The notes below the pieces were generated by a model. That model was not told the origin of the DNA. It was given only the letters and a program-made list of their open reading frames with translations, and made no database searches. From Maritimibacter sp. DP1N21-5 (lineage in GTDB: Bacteria; Pseudomonadota; Alphaproteobacteria; Rhodobacterales; Rhodobacteraceae), in contig NZ_JAHUZF010000006.1 in the NCBI RefSeq assembly GCF_019218295.1, positions 930,001-994,000 of the forward strand: DNA of 64,000 nucleotides, written 5' to 3'. Of this stretch, positions 1 to 7,326 are shown piece by piece; the stretch's first letter is position 1; every line of letters begins with the position of its first letter. Position numbers and translations under genes: made by a program.

Positions 1-1247
1 TCATGGAGATGTCGCGTCAGCGGCTGCGTCCGGGGATGCTCGAGGCGACGACCCAGCCCTGCCACCATTGCCACGGCACGGGCCTCGTGCGCTCGGACGA
101 CAACCTTGCGCTGACCATCCTGCGCCAGCTCGAGGAAGAGGGCACGCGCAAGCGGTCGAAAGAGGTTCTCTTGAAGGCTCCCGTGGGCATCGTGAACTTC
201 CTTCTCAACAACAAGCGCGAGCACATCTTCCAGATCGAGGCGCGTTACGGCATGTCGGTGCGGATCGAAGCCGATCCCTTCCTGATCTCGCCTGATTTCT
301 CGATCGAGAAGTTCAAGACCGCGACCCGTGTGGTGACTGAGGTCCTGAGCCCCGTGGTGACGGGCAACGCTTCGCTCATGGAAGACCTGGACGAAGAGGA
401 CGAGGATCTCGTTCTCGAGGATCAGGACGACGACGCGGCGGAGGACGATCAGTCCGGCGATCAGGACGACAGGGAGACCTCGGACACCGACGACGAAGAC
501 GGTGAACCCAAGAAGAAGCGCCGGCGTCGCCGCCGTCGCGGTGGTCGCGGGCGTAGCAAGTCGAAGTCGGATGAAAACGGATCCGATGAAAACGGGTCTG
601 ATGAAAATGGGCCGGATGGGACCGGGTCGGAGGACGACGCAACTGAAGCCGATGAGCCGGCCGAAGCGCCTGCCGCGGTGACCGAGCCCGAGGCGACCCC
701 CGAGCCGGAAGTCGCCGCCGAGGCCGAGGTGGCGCAAGCCGAACCGGAAGCGGCGCCCAAGAAGCGCACGACCCGGTCGCGCAAGAAGAAGACCGACGTC
801 GAAACGCCCGAAGCCGCTGAAGCGGCGGCGGAAGCTCCCGCGGAAGAGACCGCGGAAGCCCCCAAGAAGCGCACGACACGGACGCGCAAGAAAAAGACCG
901 ACGATGCGGAAGTGACTCCTGAGGCGGCCCCGGAGGCGGCTGCCGAAGAGGCCCCGAAGCCCAAGCGCACGACCCGCTCGCGCGCGAAGAAGAAGGTCGA
1001 AGAGGCTGAGGTCACGGAAGAGGCCGGGACCCCGGCTGCGGACGCCGCGCCTGTGGCCGCGGAACCCTCCGCTGCGCCGGAACCGGTCGCGGAACCCGAG
1101 CCTGTGGCGCAAGAGCCCGCGCCGGACGTCGCGCCCGAACCCGAAGCCGAGCCCGCCCGCGAGCCGGCCATGGCCGAGGCAGAGGCGGAAGAGGCGCAGG
1201 ACGACGACAAGCCCAAACGCAAGGGCTGGTGGAGCCTTGGGCGCTAG
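1..1247 (+). CDS. rne: Ribonuclease E/G family, C-terminal part (5' truncated by window)
   Basis: RNase E is the endonuclease that starts mRNA decay and rRNA processing. Only the 3' part is present; the reading frame runs in from beyond the left edge, so the ATG at position 3 is internal. The first visible residues, MEMSRQRLRP, match the end of the catalytic domain, followed by CHHCHGTG (visible residues 20-27), the zinc-link motif that joins RNase E subunits. After about residue 120 the protein becomes low-complexity: an acidic block, an Arg-rich stretch near residues 170-187, three short DENG units, then an Ala/Pro/Glu tail carrying three evenly spaced KRTTR basic modules (near bases 760, 865 and 960). 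Such tails scaffold the RNA degradosome and bind RNA in this family. A strong terminator follows. Confidence 0.95.
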   Translation, partial: MEMSRQRLRPGMLEATTQPCHHCHGTGLVRSDDNLALTILRQLEEEGTRKRSKEVLLKAPVGIVNFLLNNKREHIFQIEARYGMSVRIEADPFLISPDFSIEKFKTATRVVTEVLSPVVTGNASLMEDLDEEDEDLVLEDQDDDAAEDDQSGDQDDRETSDTDDEDGEPKKKRRRRRRRGGRGRSKSKSDENGSDENGSDENGPDGTGSEDDATEADEPAEAPAAVTEPEATPEPEVAAEAEVAQAEPEAAPKKRTTRSRKKKTDVETPEAAEAAAEAPAEETAEAPKKRTTRTRKKKTDDAEVTPEAAPEAAAEEAPKPKRTTRSRAKKKVEEAEVTEEAGTPAADAAPVAAEPSAAPEPVAEPEPVAQEPAPDVAPEPEAEPAREPAMAEAEAEEAQDDDKPKRKGWWSLGR

Positions 1248-1273
1248 GCCGTTCCGACAGAACCGAAAAAACG

Positions 1274-1302
1274 AAAGGCGGGCCGAAGCGGCCCGCCTTT
1301 TT
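1274..1302 (+). terminator. Intrinsic terminator after rne
   Basis: An 11-bp perfect stem (1274-1284 with 1290-1300), GC-rich, with a 5-base loop, runs into TTTTT. It lies 27 bases after the rne stop codon. Confidence 0.9.
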
Positions 1303-1335
1303 GCTTGTGTGTGCTGGTCGCCGAGCCTACCGGGC

Positions 1336-1563
1336 TTAGCCCTTCTGGATGAAATACCGGACCGAGGAGCCGTCTTCCTCCACGTCGAGGAGCACATGAC
1401 CCTCCTCGGTGCAGAAATGCGGGACGTCGATGAAGGCGACCGGGTCCGTGGCCATGAGGCAGAGGACCTCGCCGGTCGCGAGGTCACGCAGCGCTTTCTG
1501 CGCCTTGAGCACGGGCCAGGGGCAGAGAAGCCCGATCGCGTCGATTTCCTGTGTCACGTCCAT
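1336..1563 (-). CDS. TusA/SirA-family sulfur carrier protein
   Basis: A 75-residue protein with the family signature CPWP at residues 14-17; Cys14 is the persulfide-carrying residue in TusA-type proteins. The fold and the length (75-81 aa) fit the family. TusA proteins pass sulfur to tRNA thiolation or other sulfur pathways. I chose the ATG at 1563 because it gives the normal family N-terminus; a TTG at 1620 would add 19 atypical residues. It is divergent from ccdA, with 114 bp between the start codons. MnmA, the tRNA thiolase that TusA serves in E. coli, is also in this window near 47-48 kb, but alphaproteobacterial TusA paralogues have several roles and the link is only inference. Confidence 0.85.
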   Translation of the reverse strand: MDVTQEIDAIGLLCPWPVLKAQKALRDLATGEVLCLMATDPVAFIDVPHFCTEEGHVLLDVEEDGSSVRYFIQKG

Positions 1564-1677
1564 CCGGTTTGGGTAGAACGCGGCACCGGGGCTGTCCAGA
1601 GGACGCGTTTCACCCTTCAACGAACATGTGACGATTTGGGACCGTGACGGGACCGCCGTGGCGGGATAGGGGAAAGC

Positions 1678-2430
1678 ATGTTCGGAATTGATCTCATCGA
1701 TGCGAGCCTTCTGCCCGCGCTTCTGATCGCCCTCGTGGCGGGGCTCTTGTCGTTTCTGAGCCCCTGCGTGCTGCCCATCGTGCCACCCTATCTCGCCTAT
1801 ATGTCGGGGGTTTCGGTGACGGAGCTTTCCGAAGGGGCGAAATCGTCGCGCCGGGCGACGGTGGCGGCGCTTTTCTTCGTCATGGGATTATCGACGGTCT
1901 TCCTGTTCCTTGGCTTCGCGGCTTCGGCTTTCGGGGCGTTCTTTTTGCAGAACCAGACCATCTTCAACACGCTTGCGGGCGTGGTGGTCATGATCTTCGG
2001 GGCGCATTTCCTTGGCATCGTCACGATCCCCTTCCTCAACCGCGAGGCGCGGCTCGACGCGGGGGATCAGGGCGGCTCGGCCTTCGGGGCCTATCTGCTG
2101 GGGCTTGCCTTTGCCTTCGGCTGGACACCCTGTATCGGCCCGCAACTGGGTGCGATCCTGTCGCTCGCCGCCTCCGAGGCCAATGTGGCGCGGGGAACGG
2201 TTCTGCTCGCGGTCTATGCGCTGGGGCTGGGCGTGCCCTTCCTGCTGGTCGCGGCGTTCTTTCCCCGGATGCGCGGGCTCATGGGTTGGATGAAGCGGCA
2301 CATGGAGCGGATCGAGCGGATCATGGGGCTGCTCTTGTGGACCATCGGGCTTCTCATGTTGACGGGCGGGTTTTCGTCGTTTTCCTACTGGTTGCTCGAG
2401 ACCTTTCCGGGGCTCGCCACACTGGGATGA
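1678..2430 (+). CDS. ccdA: Cytochrome c biogenesis / thiol-disulfide protein CcdA
   Basis: A 250-residue polytopic inner-membrane protein of the CcdA/DsbD transmembrane family, which carries reducing equivalents from cytoplasmic thioredoxin to the periplasm for cytochrome c maturation. The two redox cysteines lie in the expected repeats: SPCVLPIVPP (Cys30) and WTPCIGP (Cys152). About six hydrophobic segments are visible. The start has a GGGGAA ribosome-binding site. It is divergent from the tusA-like gene, so a shared control region for sulfur and thiol functions is possible. Two hairpins, the second part of a dispersed repeat, follow the stop. Confidence 0.93.
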   Translation: MFGIDLIDASLLPALLIALVAGLLSFLSPCVLPIVPPYLAYMSGVSVTELSEGAKSSRRATVAALFFVMGLSTVFLFLGFAASAFGAFFLQNQTIFNTLAGVVVMIFGAHFLGIVTIPFLNREARLDAGDQGGSAFGAYLLGLAFAFGWTPCIGPQLGAILSLAASEANVARGTVLLAVYALGLGVPFLLVAAFFPRMRGLMGWMKRHMERIERIMGLLLWTIGLLMLTGGFSSFSYWLLETFPGLATLG

Positions 2431-2432
2431 TA

Positions 2433-2457
2433 TCGAACGTAGCTTTGCGACGTTCGA
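2433..2457. repeat. 8-bp inverted repeat just after ccdA
   Basis: TCGAACGT and ACGTTCGA form a perfect 8-bp stem with a 9-base loop, starting 3 bases after the ccdA stop codon. There is no T-run, so it is either a U-less terminator or an mRNA 3'-end stabiliser. Confidence 0.5.
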
Positions 2458-2461
2458 CCGG

Positions 2462-2515
2462 CCGGGGAGGCTCTGCCTCCCCGGACCCCTCCGAGGTACT
2501 TGTGAAGCGATGAAG
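2462..2515 (+). repeat. Dispersed hairpin repeat, copy A
   Basis: A 10-bp perfect stem (2462-2471 with 2475-2484, 3-base loop) is followed by a conserved tail: ACCCCTCCGAGG, then TACTTGTGAAG, then GATGAAG. The same layout, stem plus tail, recurs at 55214-55269. It lies between ccdA and the next gene, like an intergenic REP-type element of this bacterial group. Confidence 0.65.
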
Positions 2516-2585
2516 GGCACTTCCGGGGCTTATTTGCGCCGGATTTTCGGGGTAGCGTTACGGCAGGGCAAGGTTTGGTTTGGGC

Positions 2586-3869
2586 ATGAAACGCTTCGGT
2601 GAGGTGCAGATACGGCGCGACGTGCGGCGGCGGCGGGTGTTCTATATTCCCGGCTATGACCCCATTCACCCCCGCCGGTATCGCGAGCTTTATCGGAGCG
2701 AGGGCGCGGCGCAGGCCGGGATTTCTGGATACGAGGTCGGGCTCGTCGGGCGGCAGGGGCGCGGCACTTACGGCTGGACGGTGAATGGCGACATCGAGGG
2801 GTTTTCGACCGAGGCCGAGGTCGACGTGCTCGTCTGGTCGGACATCGTGCGCGGGTCGATGGAGCTAGGGATTCTTCAGACCTATGCGCTGATGGTTCGC
2901 ACGGCATGGACCTATATCGCGAGCGGGGCGCTCCGGCGGCTCATGCGGCTTCGCAAGGGGCCGGTGATGGCGGCGCTCTATCCCGTGGGGATGCTGGTCG
3001 TGCAGGCGGTGGTGGCGGGCTTGGTCGGTTGGCTTGTGGCCGTGACGTTCGCCTTGCTCGCGGCATTTGTGGTGGAATCGATCGCGGGGCCGCGGCTTTT
3101 CGCTCCGCTTTTCTATGTCGAGCTGCTCGGTGGGCTTGTCATCGGCGCACTTGCGGCCTGGGGCGTGCTTCGATGGTTCAAGAAAAAGGACAACAAGCTC
3201 TTCGTCTATTACCTCATGCATGATTATGCTTATTCGGCGCGTGCCAAGGGGGCCAATCCGCCGGAGCTCGAGGCGCGGATGGCGGACTTCGCCGACCAGA
3301 TCGCCGAGGCGATGACGAGCGACGTGGATGAGGTGCTTGTGGTCGGACATTCCTCGGGCGCCCATCTTGGAGTGTCGATTCTTGCCGATCTGATGCGGGA
3401 CGGGCGGCTGCCTGAAGAGGGACCGGCTCTCGGATTTCTCACGCTGGGGCAGGTGGTGCCGATGGTCAGCTTCCTGCCCGACGCCGGCCGGCTCAGGCGC
3501 GATCTCCACGACCTCGCGCGGTGCGAGCGGATCTTCTGGCTCGACGTGACGGCACCGGGGGATGGCTGCGCCTTCGCGCTCTGTGACCCGGTCGCGGTGT
3601 CGGGGGTCGCGCCCGAGGGGCAGCTCTGGCCACGCGTCATCTCGGCGGCCTTCACCCAGACCCTGTCGCCGGAACGCTGGCGCGCGCTGCGCTGGCGGTT
3701 CTTCCGCCTGCATTTTCAGTATCTTTGCGCCTTTGACCGGCCGGGCGATTATGATTACTTCCGGATCACGGCGGGGCCGAAGAGCCTCGCGGCCCGGTTC
3801 GAGGATCGCAGGCCGTCGAAGAGCCTGATCTCTGCCCCAGTGAACAAGTTCACGAGCATGCCGTCATGA
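2586..3869 (+). CDS. Uncharacterised alpha/beta-hydrolase-like protein with membrane segments
   Basis: A 427-residue protein. GHSSG at residues 254-258 is a lipase-type nucleophile elbow (Ser256), preceded by a strand-like VLVV. Before it are two strongly hydrophobic stretches (about residues 135-160 and 180-205), so the hydrolase-like part is probably membrane anchored. The N-terminus has RVFYIPGYDP, which could be the first strand and oxyanion region. The ATG at 2586 is preferred over a TTG 6 bases upstream, although neither has a good ribosome-binding site. The stop overlaps the start of the P450 gene (ATGA), so the two are almost certainly co-translated. Substrate unknown; lipid or ester hydrolysis coupled to the P450 is inference. 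Confidence 0.75.
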   Translation: MKRFGEVQIRRDVRRRRVFYIPGYDPIHPRRYRELYRSEGAAQAGISGYEVGLVGRQGRGTYGWTVNGDIEGFSTEAEVDVLVWSDIVRGSMELGILQTYALMVRTAWTYIASGALRRLMRLRKGPVMAALYPVGMLVVQAVVAGLVGWLVAVTFALLAAFVVESIAGPRLFAPLFYVELLGGLVIGALAAWGVLRWFKKKDNKLFVYYLMHDYAYSARAKGANPPELEARMADFADQIAEAMTSDVDEVLVVGHSSGAHLGVSILADLMRDGRLPEEGPALGFLTLGQVVPMVSFLPDAGRLRRDLHDLARCERIFWLDVTAPGDGCAFALCDPVAVSGVAPEGQLWPRVISAAFTQTLSPERWRALRWRFFRLHFQYLCAFDRPGDYDYFRITAGPKSLAARFEDRRPSKSLISAPVNKFTSMPS

Positions 3870-5230
3870 CCGCGACACGCCAGCCACCAAAGCCGCCCGC
3901 GCGTGCGGGGAAGGTGTCGCTGCGAGAATATGCGCGGCTCTTCCGGGAGGATATCTTGTCGGCGCAGCCGGGGCACCTCTACCGGGCCTGGATGGCCGAG
4001 TTTCGCACGCCGTTCTTCCGCTCCTACCTCTGCAACGACCCGAACCTCGTCGATCTGGTCCTGAAGGCGCGGCCCGATGATTTCCCCAAGTCGGACCGGA
4101 TCCGCGAAGGGCTCGCGCCGCTCCTTGGAAATTCGGTCTTCGTGACGAATGGTGAGACGTGGAAGCGGCAACGGCGGATCATCGACCCGGCCTTCGAGGG
4201 CGGGCGGCTGCGCGATACCTTTCCGGCCATGTGGGCGGCGGGCGAGGCGGCCGTGGCGCGGCTGGGCGCAGTTGCGGACGGGACGCCGACCGAGGTGGAG
4301 TTCCATACCTCGCATGCCGCGGCGGACGTGATCTTTCGCACGCTGTTCTCGATCCCCATCGAGAACGACATCGCGGCGCAGGTCTTCGACAGGTTCCGGG
4401 CGCATCAACGCGCGCAGCCGGTCCTGAACCTCGGCGCCGTGCTGCCGCTCCCGAGGTGGTTTCCCCGGTTCCATTCCCGCGAGACCAAGCGGACAGCGCA
4501 GGAGATCCGGGCGCTTATCACTCGGCTCACGACCGAGCGGATGGCGCGGATCGACGCGGGGGATGCGCCGGACGACCTCGCCACCAAGATCATGACGACG
4601 GCGGACCCGGTGACGGGCCAACGCTTTGACACCGAGGAGATGGTTGATCAGGTCGCGATCTTCTTCCTCGCCGGGCACGAGACGAGCGCCTCGGCACTCG
4701 CCTGGACGCTCTATCTGCTCGCGATGTTCCCCGAGTGGCAGGACCGGGTCGCGGCGGAGGCCGATGGGCTGACCCAGGACTTCGGCGCGGTGTCGCGGCT
4801 GCGCGTGGCGCGGGACGTGTTTCGCGAGGCGCTGCGGCTTTATCCCCCCGTGCCGATGATGGTGCGGCAGACGACCTTTCCTGAGGAGTTTCGCGGCCGC
4901 GAGGTGGCGAAGGGATCACAGGTGGTGCTGTCGCCCTGGCACCTCCAGCGGCACGAGCGGCTTTGGGACCGGCCCGACGACTTCGATCCGGGGCGGTTCG
5001 GGACAGAGAACGGGAAGCAATGCCTGCGCGACGCCTATATGCCGTTCTCAAGCGGGCAACGGGTCTGCACCGGGGCGGGCTTCGCGATGATCGAGGGGCC
5101 GCTGCTTCTGGCGCTCTTGGTGCGGGCCTATCGCTTTGACCTGGTCGCCGAACGGCCTGCCATGCCTGTCGCGCATCTGACGGTGCGGGGCAAAGACGGG
5201 ATCTGGCTGACGATCACGCCGCGCGCCTGA
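3866..5230 (+). CDS. Cytochrome P450
   Basis: A 454-residue soluble bacterial P450, a haem-thiolate monooxygenase. All family landmarks are present: the I-helix oxygen-activation motif AGHET at residues 269-273, the K-helix ExxR (EALR, Glu321 and Arg324), and the haem-binding loop FSSGQRVCTGAGFA, fitting FxxGxRxCxGxxxA, with the ligand at Cys401. There is no fused reductase and no ferredoxin gene nearby, so redox partners must come from elsewhere. It overlaps the upstream hydrolase-like gene by 4 bases, which suggests the two act on the same compound. The subfamily cannot be told by eye; AGHET and ExxR are common to fatty-acid and terpene hydroxylating groups. Confidence 0.95.
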   Translation: MTATRQPPKPPARAGKVSLREYARLFREDILSAQPGHLYRAWMAEFRTPFFRSYLCNDPNLVDLVLKARPDDFPKSDRIREGLAPLLGNSVFVTNGETWKRQRRIIDPAFEGGRLRDTFPAMWAAGEAAVARLGAVADGTPTEVEFHTSHAAADVIFRTLFSIPIENDIAAQVFDRFRAHQRAQPVLNLGAVLPLPRWFPRFHSRETKRTAQEIRALITRLTTERMARIDAGDAPDDLATKIMTTADPVTGQRFDTEEMVDQVAIFFLAGHETSASALAWTLYLLAMFPEWQDRVAAEADGLTQDFGAVSRLRVARDVFREALRLYPPVPMMVRQTTFPEEFRGREVAKGSQVVLSPWHLQRHERLWDRPDDFDPGRFGTENGKQCLRDAYMPFSSGQRVCTGAGFAMIEGPLLLALLVRAYRFDLVAERPAMPVAHLTVRGKDGIWLTITPRA

Positions 5231-5241
5231 ACATGGCAAAG

Positions 5242-5268
5242 AAAAACGCCCGACGCAGGCGCCGGGCG
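5242..5268 (-). terminator. Intrinsic terminator of the iron-binding protein gene
   Basis: Read on the minus strand: a stem CGCCCG/CGGGCG (5263-5268 with 5247-5252) followed by a run of five T (5246-5242). It lies 23 bases after the stop at 5291 and between two convergent genes. Confidence 0.75.
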
Positions 5269-5290
5269 ATTCTTGCTCTTTTCCAGCATC

Positions 5291-6292
5291 TTAGCCGTCG
5301 AAGTCGACTTCCTGCATGAGGCGCAGCGCGGTGGGGCGAGCTGCGGCCAGTTCGGGCAGGCTCAGGTCGTCCGGCGTGAAGCTGCCCCAGCTCTGCACGA
5401 GCTCCGAGGCTGCCACATTGGCGTCCACAGGATATTCGCTCACGGCTTCGGCATAGATCGCCTGCGCCTCGTCTGACGCGAGGAACTCCATGAACGCCAG
5501 CGCGTCGGCCTTGTTCGGCGCGGCCGCGGTCATTGCGACGCCCGAGACGTTCACATGGGTGCCGCCGTCCTCGAAGGTCGGGAAGACGATGCGCACGGAA
5601 TTGGCCCATTCGGTCTGTTCCGCGTCGGCCAGCATTTCACCCATGTAGTAGGTGTTGCCGAGCGAGATGTCGCACTCGCCGGCCCAGATGGATTTCACCT
5701 GAGCGCGGTCGTTGCCCTGCGGCGTCATTGCGAGGTTGGCCTTGAGCCCCTCGAGCCATTCCTTGGTGTATTCCTCGCCGTGGTGCACGACCATCGCGGC
5801 GGCGAGCGCGACGTTGTAGGGGTGGGTGCCCGAGCGGGTGCAGATGCGACCCTGCCATTTCGGGTCGGTCAGATCCTCGTAGGTCGTGATCTCGCCGTCT
5901 GCCACACGTTCTTTCGAGGCGTATACGATGCGGGCGCGGGTGGTGAGGGCGAACCACTGGTCATCCTCGGCGCGCAGGTTTTCAGGCACTTGTTCCTTGA
6001 GCACAGCGCTGTCCACCGGCTGCGTCACGCCGGCGTCGACCAGTTCCACGAGGCGGGAAATGTCGGTGGTCAGCACGATATCGGCGGGCGAACGGTCGCC
6101 CTCGGCCTGCAGCCGCTCGACCATCCCGGTGTTGAGGAAAGCCACGTTCACATTGGTGCCGGTCTTTTCCGTGAAAGCGTCGACCAGCGGCTGGATCAGT
6201 TCGGGCTGGCGATAGGAATAGACATTGACGTCGGCGAAGGCGGGCAGGGCCGTAGCGGCAAGCGCGGTCGCGGCGACAGTAGTGCGAAGCAT
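5291..6292 (-). CDS. Periplasmic Fe(3+) ABC transporter substrate-binding protein
   Basis: A 333-residue protein of the FbpA/FutA/AfuA class that binds ferric iron in the periplasm. It has a signal peptide (MLRTTVAATALAATALPAFA, cleavage after AFA), then VNVYSYRQ, where family members have the first Tyr ligand. GNTYYMGEM in the C-terminal half carries the paired tyrosines used as iron ligands. The ATG at 6292 has a GGAGGAT ribosome-binding site; an upstream frame extension to 6349 would destroy the signal peptide. No permease or ATPase gene is adjacent, so this is an orphan binding protein. It has its own promoter with an overlapping inverted repeat, fitting iron control. Confidence 0.92.
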   Translation of the reverse strand: MLRTTVAATALAATALPAFADVNVYSYRQPELIQPLVDAFTEKTGTNVNVAFLNTGMVERLQAEGDRSPADIVLTTDISRLVELVDAGVTQPVDSAVLKEQVPENLRAEDDQWFALTTRARIVYASKERVADGEITTYEDLTDPKWQGRICTRSGTHPYNVALAAAMVVHHGEEYTKEWLEGLKANLAMTPQGNDRAQVKSIWAGECDISLGNTYYMGEMLADAEQTEWANSVRIVFPTFEDGGTHVNVSGVAMTAAAPNKADALAFMEFLASDEAQAIYAEAVSEYPVDANVAASELVQSWGSFTPDDLSLPELAAARPTALRLMQEVDFDG

Positions 6293-6320
6293 GGTATCCT
6301 CCGAATTGCGTTCGCAGGAG

Positions 6321-6349
6321 GTTAAACCCGACAATTTTACTTTGGTCAA
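6321..6349 (-). promoter_or_regulatory. Promoter and candidate iron operator of the FbpA-like gene
   Basis: Minus strand: -35 TTGACC (6349-6344), 17-bp spacer, -10 TTTAAC (6326-6321), about 29 bases before the start codon. TTGAC at the -35 and GTCGG inside the spacer form an imperfect inverted repeat with an AT-rich centre (6328-6349), a layout typical of a repressor operator. The regulator (IscR-, RirA- or Irr-like) cannot be told from the sequence. Confidence 0.55.
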
Positions 6350-6361
6350 TACCTGACAGTC

Positions 6362-7210
6362 TTAGTCGGATTTTGATTTCGCGACCTTTGAAGCCTTTTC
6401 CTCGGCCTTCACGGCGTTCCAGAGAGCGTCCATTTCGTCCAGGTCGCTGTCCTCGGGTCGCTTGCCCATTGCTTCGAGCCGCGATTCGATCCCCTTGAAC
6501 CGGCGCACGAATTTCGCGTTCGCGCGGCGCAGCGCGGCTTCCGGGTCGATCTCCAGGTGCCGGGCAACATTGGCCATGACGAAGAGAAGATCTCCGAACT
6601 CTTCGGTCAGGTCGTCGTGGGTCAGATGGTCGCGGGCCTCCACGACTTCGCGCGTTTCCTCGGCCACCTTGTCGAGCACAGGGCCAAGGTCTGGCCAGTC
6701 GAAGCCGACGCGGGCGGCGCGCTTCTGAAGTTTCACCGCGCGCAGGAGCGCAGGCAAGCCCATGGCCACGTCGTCGAGGACACCCGTCGCCTGTTTCGCG
6801 GCGCGCTCGGCCGCCTTCAGCGTTTCCCAGTCCTTCGTCTGCTGTTCGGCGGATTTCTCGCGGCTCTCCTCGCCGAAGACATGGGGGTGACGGGCCACCA
6901 TCTTGTCCGACATCTGGTTCGCCACGTCGTGAAAGCTGAAGAACCCGCGTTCCTCGGCCATCTGGGCGTGAAAGACCGACTGGAACAGCAGGTCGCCAAG
7001 TTCGCCTTTGAGCTCGCCCCAGGCCTCGCGCTCGATGGCGTCGGCGACCTCGTAGGCCTCTTCGATGGTATAGGGGGCAATGGTCGCGAAATCCTGTTCG
7101 ATGTCCCAGGGACAGCCCGTGGCCGGGTCGCGCAGGCGGCGCATGATTTCGAGAAGCCGCGGCATCCCGCCGTCGGGGTCGAAGACGATGTCGTTGGAAC
7201 GGTCGCGCAT
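6362..7210 (-). CDS. mazG: Nucleoside triphosphate pyrophosphohydrolase MazG
   Basis: A 282-residue protein, the normal length of two-domain MazG, which hydrolyses (d)NTPs to NMPs and pyrophosphate and cleans the nucleotide pool. The first MazG domain has the metal-binding pattern EEAYEVADAI followed by ELKGELGDLLFQ (about residues 45-85); the second has EEFGDLLFVMANVARHL in the C-terminal half. The start at 7210 is fixed by an AGGAGG ribosome-binding site; the frame stays open to 7261 but without one. It is divergent from the agmatinase gene, and a 15-bp palindrome sits between the two. Confidence 0.95.
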   Translation of the reverse strand: MRDRSNDIVFDPDGGMPRLLEIMRRLRDPATGCPWDIEQDFATIAPYTIEEAYEVADAIEREAWGELKGELGDLLFQSVFHAQMAEERGFFSFHDVANQMSDKMVARHPHVFGEESREKSAEQQTKDWETLKAAERAAKQATGVLDDVAMGLPALLRAVKLQKRAARVGFDWPDLGPVLDKVAEETREVVEARDHLTHDDLTEEFGDLLFVMANVARHLEIDPEAALRRANAKFVRRFKGIESRLEAMGKRPEDSDLDEMDALWNAVKAEEKASKVAKSKSD

Positions 7211-7246
7211 AAGGGGCCTCCTGTCGCCCGTTTGGTAACAGTCGGC

Positions 7247-7261
7247 GTGGCGCAGCGCCAC
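7247..7261. promoter_or_regulatory. GTGGCG-N3-CGCCAC palindrome between mazG and the agmatinase gene
   Basis: GTGGCGCAGCGCCAC is a 15-bp palindrome in the divergent intergenic region. The same arrangement (different centre) occurs in the gyrA promoter at 60816-60830. It may be an operator, but GC-rich palindromes also occur by chance here. Confidence 0.3.
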
Positions 7262-7326
7262 CGCTTGCGGGGGCGCGTGGGCGCTGGCAGGGTGCGGAAA
7301 ACGCGGTTGCCCTTTAGGAGACGGAT

